Assembly: GCA_963277665.1 (NCBI GenBank)
Contig: OY728166.1
Span: 548,015,219 to 548,079,218, forward strand
Length of the DNA stretch: 64,000 nt
Direction: 5' to 3'
DNA from: Viscum album
Taxonomy: Eukaryota; Streptophyta; Magnoliopsida; Santalales; Viscaceae
The notes under the pieces were generated by a model that worked only from the letters and a program-made list of their open reading frames with translations, was not told the DNA's origin and did no database searches. The position numbers and the translations under genes are program-made. Within the stretch, counting starts at the first letter, position 1; every line of letters starts with the position of its first letter. Below, piece by piece: positions 63,710 through 64,000 of the stretch.

Positions 63710-64000
63710 CCCGACGCCAGCATCAGGCACGAGTGGAAGAGAATGCCCATCCTGAGGCACCAACATCAGCAACCACTGTGTCCCGAGCCACTGATGACTC
63801 CTACTACTAGACCCCGCACACTTTGAGTAGGGGCAGTCACATGCCCAACTGGGATCGAGGCCCCTGACCACCCTACAGGTAGGTTGGGTCGACTCTCCCG
63901 GTCGTCGGCTCAGGAAATGGCCACCGCGGACCAATCCGTGATAGTGCCACCCACCATAAAGGCTCATTTCGTGCCACTGATCAGGAAAACTGAAGGCTTC

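Larger units (their letters stand above)
60102..64000 (+). mobile_element. GC-rich LTR and leader of a probable Tat-type gypsy element, truncated by the window edge
   Basis: Composition changes abruptly from AT-rich to GC-rich at about 60100, where TGTAGACGCCG gives a plausible LTR start. Inside are three copies of a block with gaactacg...gtacgtaggaagcctccacg, wording widespread in LTRs of the Tat/Ogre group of plants. A possible primer-binding site lies near 62275 (ttggccccaacatcgg), but I am not confident of it, so the LTR length (about 2.2 kb if correct) is uncertain. No gag or pol domain is recognisable up to 64000. The many open frames in this part (60172-63967) arise from its high GC content. 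None shows a motif I know. Confidence 0.55.

Noticed and set aside
60172..63967. Many open frames of 60-140 codons
   Set aside because: High GC content lowers stop frequency; frames overlap on both strands and follow the repeat phrases.

Overview
The window is a stretch of plant nuclear DNA, and I found no host gene in it. The evidence for a plant is the set of LTR retrotransposons. Primer-binding sites read TGGTATCAGAG, complementary to plant initiator tRNA-Met. The LTRs start TGTAACACCCC and the polypurine tracts follow a pol 3' end typical of the Tekay/Del chromoviruses. The DNA is mostly very AT-rich with heavily decayed coding frames and many apparent C-to-T changes, as expected of old methylated heterochromatin. 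The species cannot be named.

Layout. (1) 1-3063: the 5' part of a minus-strand LTR element, cut by the window edge. Its leader carries twelve 39-bp repeats that read as 13-residue repeats, and a GC-rich block at 1386-1990. (2) 3064-8520: AT-rich DNA with weak tandem repeats and a probable LTR end at 7773. (3) 8520-19752: a minus-strand tandem LTR-internal-LTR-internal arrangement of a gag-only retrotransposon family ('family A'). (4) 19820-31667: a structurally complete plus-strand family A element with two 4767-bp LTRs, only 2.3 kb of internal sequence, gag zinc-knuckle remnants, PBS, PPT and a near-perfect 5-bp target duplication. It interrupts an older LTR of a related family ('family B'). 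(5) 32-38 kb: AT-rich DNA without recognisable features, then about 16 units of a 36-bp minisatellite. (6) About 39-42.8 kb: a very decayed family A-like LTR. (7) 44430-54390: a decayed but structurally complete minus-strand Tekay/Del chromovirus (family B) with recognisable gag knuckle, RT, integrase and chromodomain-region remnants. Its integrase is split by a 290-bp insertion flanked by 17-bp perfect repeats. (8) 57.7 and 59.2 kb: remnants of a copia-like RNase H end and an Athila-like protease. (9) 60102-64000: an abrupt switch to GC-rich DNA that looks like the 5' LTR and leader of a Tat-type element, full of short repeated phrases.

Families A and B share LTR termini, PBS and PPT contexts, so A looks like a non-autonomous derivative of a Tekay-type chromovirus. 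It could have been mobilised by relatives such as B when those were active. The most interesting observation is that two family A copies carry the same tRNA-derived SINE at the same internal position and in the same antisense orientation. The SINE was therefore captured before the family amplified. No CRISPR, operon, bacterial or host-gene content was seen.
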